This document shows, in pieces, positions 60,088 through 64,000 of a stretch of 64,000 nt of DNA. Numbering within the stretch: position 1 is the first letter of the stretch; every line of letters starts with the position of its first letter. This stretch comes from Streptomyces sp. MST-110588 (GTDB lineage Bacteria > Actinomycetota > Actinomycetes > Streptomycetales > Streptomycetaceae). Position numbers and translations under genes: made by a program. Under the pieces are notes generated by a model. The model was not told the origin of the DNA and did no database searches. It saw nothing but the letters and a program-made list of their open reading frames with translations. The DNA is taken from NCBI RefSeq assembly GCF_022695595.1, contig NZ_CP074380.1, forward strand, positions 3,217,501 to 3,281,500, given 5' to 3'.

Positions 60088-61725
60088 TCACGCCCCGCCC
60101 CCCGGCAGGTCCGGCGGAGGCGTGCTCGCGCCCGGGAGGGTGAGCAGGGCCTCGGTGCCGCCGCCCGGGGCGGCCCGCAGCCGTACGCCGCCGCCCGCCT
60201 GCTCCGCCGTACGCGCCACGATCGACAGGCCCAGACCGCTGCCGGGCAGGCTGCGCGCGGACGGGGAGCGCCAGAACCGTTCAAAGACGTGCGGCAGTTC
60301 CGCCGCCGGAATGCCGGGCCCGTGGTCCCGTACGGCCAGCTCGCCGCCCGCGAGCCGGACTTCCACGGCGCCTCCGGCCGGGCTGAACTTGACCGCGTTG
60401 TCCAGCAGGTTCACCACGGCCCGCTCCAGCGCCGCCGGCTCCCCGCGTACGTACCAGGGTTCGAGGTCGGCGGTGAAGGTCAGCGAGGGGCCGCGCAGCC
60501 GGGCCCGCTCCAGCGCCGCGGCCACGGCCTCGTGCAGGGCCACGACCCCCACCCCCGCGCCGTGGCCGGGCCCCGCCTCCGGCGTCCTGGACAGCTCCTG
60601 GAGGTCGCCGATGAGCGCCGCCAGCTCCCCCATCTGCGCCTTCACCGAGGCCAGCAGCGCCTGCTTGTCCGCGGCCGGGAGGTCCCGGCCCGACTGCTCG
60701 CTGCGTACCAGCAGGTCGATGTTGGTACGCAGCGAGGTCAGCGGCGTACGCAGCTCGTGCCCCGCGTCCGCGATCAACTGCCGCTGGAGGTCGCGGGAGG
60801 CGGCCAGCGCGGCGGTCATGGAGTTGAAGGACCGGGACAGACGGGCGATCTCGTCCTCGCCCTCGGTGGGGATGCGCAGGGTCAGGTCCTGGGTACGGGC
60901 GACGTGTTCGACGGCGCCGGTGAGCCGGTCCACGGGCTTCAGGCCCGCGCGGGCGACCCACAGGCCGGCGGTGGCCGCGCCCAGCACCCCGATCCCGGTG
61001 ACGGCCAGCAGGACCAGCGCGAGCTGATTGAGGGGGTCGGTCACCGTCGACATGGGGGAGGCGATGGACAGGGCGACCTGGTTGCCCAGCGCGTCGGTGA
61101 GGGGGCCGTGGTACGGGCGGGTGAGGACCCGCATCTCCTTGCCGTCGGCGCCCCGGGTGGTGTGCGTGGTCTCGTCGGTCTGTCCCCTGGCGACCTGTAC
61201 GTCCGAACCCTGCGCGGGGATACGGATCTTCTCCCACGAGGTGCAGACCGTGCCGTCGGCCGTCACGATCTGGATCGTGTAGGGGGTGGGCAGTTGCAGC
61301 CGGGCGTTCTCCGGCAGGGGGCTGTTGCACTTGGCGCCCAGGGCCTGCACGTACTCGGCACGGATCTCCTTGGCCTGCTGGCTCAGCGTCGCGTCGAGCT
61401 GCTCGGTGAGCCGGTCGCGGGTGACCACCCAGCAGGCGGCGGCCGAGGCGGCCACGGCGAACGCCACGGCGACGGCGGTGAGCAGGGCCAGGCGGGAGCG
61501 CAGCGGGAGCCGCCGGTAGCGGTGCGCGATCCGCTGTCTCAGGCCGGGGCGCGGGGGCGGGGGCGGGGCGGCAGTGCCGTGAACCGGTGCCGTACCGCCC
61601 GAGGCCGGTGCCGTACCGCCCGGGGCTGGTGCCTCCCCGCCCGGGACCGGCGCCTGGCCACCCGGGGCCGGCGCTTCGCCGCCCGGGCCCGGGGCGGCAG
61701 CGCCCGTAACCGGCGCATCGTTCAT
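60088..61725 (-). CDS. Sensor histidine kinase (HAMP, HisKA)
   Basis: The 545-residue kinase starts at ATG 61725, overlapping the response-regulator gene by four bases. The first 55 residues are imperfect APGGEAP-type repeats in the cytoplasm. Two membrane helices (about 80-100 and 240-260) flank an extracellular sensing domain with a conserved CNSP/VCTSW Cys pair. Then come HAMP, HisKA with [19 protein letters not shown] near 305, and HATPase with [18 protein letters not shown] and GSGLGLSIV. The signal is not known; the extracellular domain resembles envelope-stress sensors near trypsin-like proteases in S. coelicolor. Confidence 0.9.
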   Translation of the reverse strand: MNDAPVTGAAAPGPGGEAPAPGGQAPVPGGEAPAPGGTAPASGGTAPVHGTAAPPPPPRPGLRQRIAHRYRRLPLRSRLALLTAVAVAFAVAASAAACWVVTRDRLTEQLDATLSQQAKEIRAEYVQALGAKCNSPLPENARLQLPTPYTIQIVTADGTVCTSWEKIRIPAQGSDVQVARGQTDETTHTTRGADGKEMRVLTRPYHGPLTDALGNQVALSIASPMSTVTDPLNQLALVLLAVTGIGVLGAATAGLWVARAGLKPVDRLTGAVEHVARTQDLTLRIPTEGEDEIARLSRSFNSMTAALAASRDLQRQLIADAGHELRTPLTSLRTNIDLLVRSEQSGRDLPAADKQALLASVKAQMGELAALIGDLQELSRTPEAGPGHGAGVGVVALHEAVAAALERARLRGPSLTFTADLEPWYVRGEPAALERAVVNLLDNAVKFSPAGGAVEVRLAGGELAVRDHGPGIPAAELPHVFERFWRSPSARSLPGSGLGLSIVARTAEQAGGGVRLRAAPGGGTEALLTLPGASTPPPDLPGGGA

Positions 61726-62459
61726 TCCGTGCCGCCCTCGGCCCGCAGGACGTAGCCGACACCGCGCACCGTGTGCACCAGCCGCGGCTCGCCGCCCGCC
61801 TCCGTCTTGCGGCGCAGATACATCACGTACACGTCCAGGGAGTTGGAGGTCGGTTCGAAGTCGAAACCCCAGACCGCCTTGAGGATCTGCTCACGGGTGA
61901 GCACCTGGCGGGGGTGCGCCAGGAACATCTCCAGCAGCGTGAACTCCGTACGCGTCAGCTCCACCGGCCGGCCGCCCCGCGTGACCTCCCGCGTCGACAG
62001 GTCCATCCGCAGGTCCGCGAAGGTCAGCAGCTCGCCCTCCTCGGGCCGCGGACCGGCCGCCGCCGCGTAGGAGCTGCGGCGCAGCAGGGCGCGGATACGG
62101 GCCAGCAGCTCGTCCAGCTCGAAGGGCTTGACGAGGTAGTCGTCGGCGCCCGCGTCCAGGCCGGTCACCCGGTCGCCGACCGTGTCGCGTGCGGTCAGCA
62201 TCAGGATCGGTACGGTCACTCCCCGCGCACGCAGCCGCCGGGCGGCGGTCAGCCCGTCCATCCGCGGCATCAGGACGTCCAGCACGATCAGCTCGGGATC
62301 GTAGGAGGTGACCTTCTCGACCGCGTCCAGCCCGTCGACGGCCTGCTCGGTGCCGTAGCCCTCGAAGGCGAGCGAGCGCTGCAGCGCCTCGCGGACGGCC
62401 GGCTCGTCGTCGACGATCAGGATGCGGGCGGGCTGGTCACCGTGCTCGGCGGGGCTCAT
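61722..62459 (-). CDS. OmpR-family response regulator
   Basis: ATG 62459 ([20 protein letters not shown]) gives 245 residues; the long open frame upstream is not family-like. The receiver domain has the acidic pair VDDEP, phosphoacceptor in [13 protein letters not shown] and the Lys of [11 protein letters not shown]. The winged helix has [51 protein letters not shown]. It precedes its kinase with a four-base overlap, so the pair is one operon. The targets are unknown; a neighbouring secreted protease gene is a natural candidate. Confidence 0.92.
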   Translation of the reverse strand: MSPAEHGDQPARILIVDDEPAVREALQRSLAFEGYGTEQAVDGLDAVEKVTSYDPELIVLDVLMPRMDGLTAARRLRARGVTVPILMLTARDTVGDRVTGLDAGADDYLVKPFELDELLARIRALLRRSSYAAAAGPRPEEGELLTFADLRMDLSTREVTRGGRPVELTRTEFTLLEMFLAHPRQVLTREQILKAVWGFDFEPTSNSLDVYVMYLRRKTEAGGEPRLVHTVRGVGYVLRAEGGTE

Positions 62460-62590
62460 CTTGATGGCTACCTCGGGGTGGGACGGGACGGCTGACAGGG
62501 TGATTCTCGGCTTCGCGCACCGGATGCGCACGCCGGGTCCGTCCCCTGTACGGATATCCGGTGTACGGGTATCCGTACAGCCGCTCGGCT

Positions 62591-63004
62591 TCAGCCCCGG
62601 GCACGGGCGCCGGCACGTACGGCGCGGGCGCGGCCTGCCGGTTTTCCGGTCGCACGGTCCCGGCGCGGGGCCACGGTACGGACGAGCCGGGCCGTACGGG
62701 CGAGCTCCACGGGCCGGCCGGCTTGCGTGGGCCGGTCGGCCTGATCGGACCAGGCGGCCTGCGCGGACCGGGCGTCTTCCGCAGGCCGTGCGCTGCCGAC
62801 ATGTCCGGCCCGGGTGACATCGGCCAGGGCGAGGGCGAGGGTCAGCGCCAGGGCGAGATCCAGGTCCGCCGGTCCCGTACGGTCCGTACCGTGCTCGACG
62901 GAGAGCACACCCGCGCTGCGCCGCTCGCCGCCCGCGCTCCAGGCGACGGCGGCGGCCAGAGCCCGGCGGACGCGGTTGACCGGGACGGTGATCTTGTGGG
63001 CCAT
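62591..63004 (-). CDS. Hypothetical protein with strong ribosome site (137 aa)
   Basis: ATG 63004 has GGAGG five bases upstream, the best ribosome site in this part. The 137-residue frame begins [22 protein letters not shown], followed by [29 protein letters not shown], which looks like an amphipathic helix. The last third is Arg/Ala-rich and unconvincing. It lies between the response regulator and the protease on the same strand and may encode a small partner of either. The C-terminus is uncertain. Confidence 0.45.
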   Translation of the reverse strand: MAHKITVPVNRVRRALAAAVAWSAGGERRSAGVLSVEHGTDRTGPADLDLALALTLALALADVTRAGHVGSARPAEDARSAQAAWSDQADRPTQAGRPVELARTARLVRTVAPRRDRATGKPAGRARAVRAGARARG

Positions 63005-63054
63005 GACGGCCTCCTAGGGCAGAGGACATGCAAAGGACATGGGGCATGCGGTAC

Positions 63055-63108
63055 GGCGTAATCGGTGCACCGTGATCGGTACGCCTGGATCGGTACGCCT
63101 GGATCGGT
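63055..63108. repeat. Tandem repeat of ATCGGTACGCCTGG
   Basis: Two full and two partial copies (15-bp period) lie between the hypothetical gene and the protease gene. Confidence 0.55.
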
Positions 63109-63149
63109 ACGGGCGCGGCCGGCCGTGCGGTGGTGGCCGGCGTTGGGCG

Positions 63150-64000
63150 TCAGTTGCCGCTGCCGCCCGCGCGCAGGCTGTCCAGGTCGGCCTTGACGGT
63201 GTTGACGGGAATGGCGAAGCCGAGCCCGACACTGCCCGCCGCGCCCCCATTGGCCGCACTGGGCGCGTAGATGGCGGAGTTGATGCCGACGACCTGCCCC
63301 CGCATGTTGATCAGCGCACCACCGGAGTTGCCCGGGTTGAGCGAGGCATCGGTCTGAATGGCCTTGTACGAGGTCTTCGACTCCCCCGTGTCACCGTTGT
63401 ACTGGTTGCCACCGAACTCGAACGGCCACTGCATACCGCCCCGCTGCCGCCGCTGCTGCCGCTCCTCGTCCTTGGGCACCGTCACCTTGCGGTCGAGGGC
63501 GGAGACGATGCCGCTGGTCACCGACCCCGTCAGGCCCTCCGGTGAGCCGATCGCCACCACCGGGTCACCGACCGCGAGCTTGTCGGAGTCGCCGAGCGCG
63601 GCGGGGGTCAGCCCCTTGGCACCCTGGATCTTGATGAGGGCCAGGTCCTTGTCGGGGTCGGTGCCGACGACCTTCGCCGTCTTGCTGCTGCCGTCGCTGA
63701 GCCGTACGGAGACGGTGTCCGCCCCGGCGACCACATGGTTGTTGGTGACGACCTCGCCGTCGGCGCTGACGATCACGCCCGAGCCGGTGGACCGGCCGTT
63801 CGCCGTACTCGCCGAGATCTCCACGATGGACGGGCTGACTGCCTTGGCCACCGCCGAGACCCCGCTGCCGCTGGTGGCGCCCGCGTTGACGACCGGGGTC
63901 GCGGCGCTGCTCTTGTCGCCGATGGTGGTCCCGGCGATCAGTGCCGCACTGCCACCGCCTATGAGCCCCGAGGCCAGGGCGACGGCGGCGAGCAGGGCGA
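63150..64000 (-). CDS. HtrA/trypsin-like serine protease, 5'-truncated by window edge
   Basis: The frame is open to the right edge, where a hydrophobic segment (LLAAVALASGLIGGG) is probably the membrane anchor, so the start lies beyond 64000. The protease domain has the catalytic His in VVTNNHVVAGAD, Asp in DPDKDLALIKIQG and Ser in SLNPGNSGGALIN, all complete. It ends soon after the last strand (VGLGFAIPVNTVKADLD), so no PDZ domain follows; this is the short, DegP-related type without PDZ. It should cleave misfolded or signalling proteins outside the membrane and may be linked with the adjoining two-component system. Confidence 0.9.
   Translation of the reverse strand, partial: ALLAAVALASGLIGGGSAALIAGTTIGDKSSAATPVVNAGATSGSGVSAVAKAVSPSIVEISASTANGRSTGSGVIVSADGEVVTNNHVVAGADTVSVRLSDGSSKTAKVVGTDPDKDLALIKIQGAKGLTPAALGDSDKLAVGDPVVAIGSPEGLTGSVTSGIVSALDRKVTVPKDEERQQRRQRGGMQWPFEFGGNQYNGDTGESKTSYKAIQTDASLNPGNSGGALINMRGQVVGINSAIYAPSAANGGAAGSVGLGFAIPVNTVKADLDSLRAGGSGN

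Overview
The window is chromosomal DNA of a high-GC actinomycete, almost certainly Streptomyces or a very close relative. The evidence is GC-rich third codon positions, frequent GTG starts, ATGA/GTGA gene overlaps, both mycothiol genes mshA and mshD, the phoR-phoP/phoU locus with a PHO box, carD next to ispD-ispF, and an Scr1/DUF397/ATPase-type locus.

Layout. 1-13.4 kb is conserved core: a nucleotidyltransferase fragment, a DoxX-like membrane protein, rlmB, cysS, a PPOX-type oxidoreductase, ispF-ispD, carD, a lipoprotein, the phosphate two-component system phoP-phoR with divergent phoU, and a 39-residue metallothionein. 13.7-23.2 kb is an integrated mobile element of about 9.5 kb, bounded by an 18-bp direct repeat that is the 3' end of gpmA (phosphoglycerate mutase). 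It carries a tyrosine integrase, an excisionase, a P4-type primase-helicase, an HNH nuclease, several small HTH proteins, a GntR and an XRE-TPR regulator, and about 1.8 kb of non-coding DNA full of palindromes, including a ~345-bp inverted repeat. It has no recognisable transfer (FtsK/Tra) or virion gene, so it looks like a satellite or a stripped-down AICE. 23.2-33.8 kb returns to core and near-core genes: gpmA, a frameshifted MFS transporter, a PAF-acetylhydrolase-like lipase, a phosphatase plus YbjN pair, mshA, a methyltransferase, a divergent MmyB-type regulator and aldo/keto reductase, and hsp20 under a HAIR-like operator. 33.9-45.5 kb holds ppk-CHAD-NUDIX (polyphosphate), an ABC ATPase with its own palindromic operator, an HATPase/MEDS-STAS pair, mshD and a secreted 5'-nucleotidase. 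45.4-58.4 kb is accessory: a DUF397/XRE/HATPase locus, an unknown 462-residue protein with a secreted SGNH hydrolase, an atypical phosphotransferase, a decayed stretch with an IS remnant, a PapA-like acyltransferase, a broken DUF6571-like gene with its lipoprotein partner, and an NmrA-type reductase. 58.6-64 kb is core again: a DUF2993 protein, a second two-component system and a trypsin-like protease running off the end.

How the parts connect. Phosphate is a theme: PhoR-PhoP, PhoU, Ppk with CHAD and NUDIX partners, and an exported 5'-nucleotidase. Mycothiol synthesis is represented by its first (MshA) and last (MshD) enzymes. Against the S. coelicolor gene order as I remember it, the block from NUDIX/ppk to the protease runs opposite to the block from the nucleotidyltransferase to mshA, which suggests a local inversion with a breakpoint near 31-34 kb. 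The most unusual DNA is the gpmA-integrated element, notably its large inverted repeat, its paired 11-bp-spaced integrase-arm-like repeats and its translationally coupled small-gene operon.
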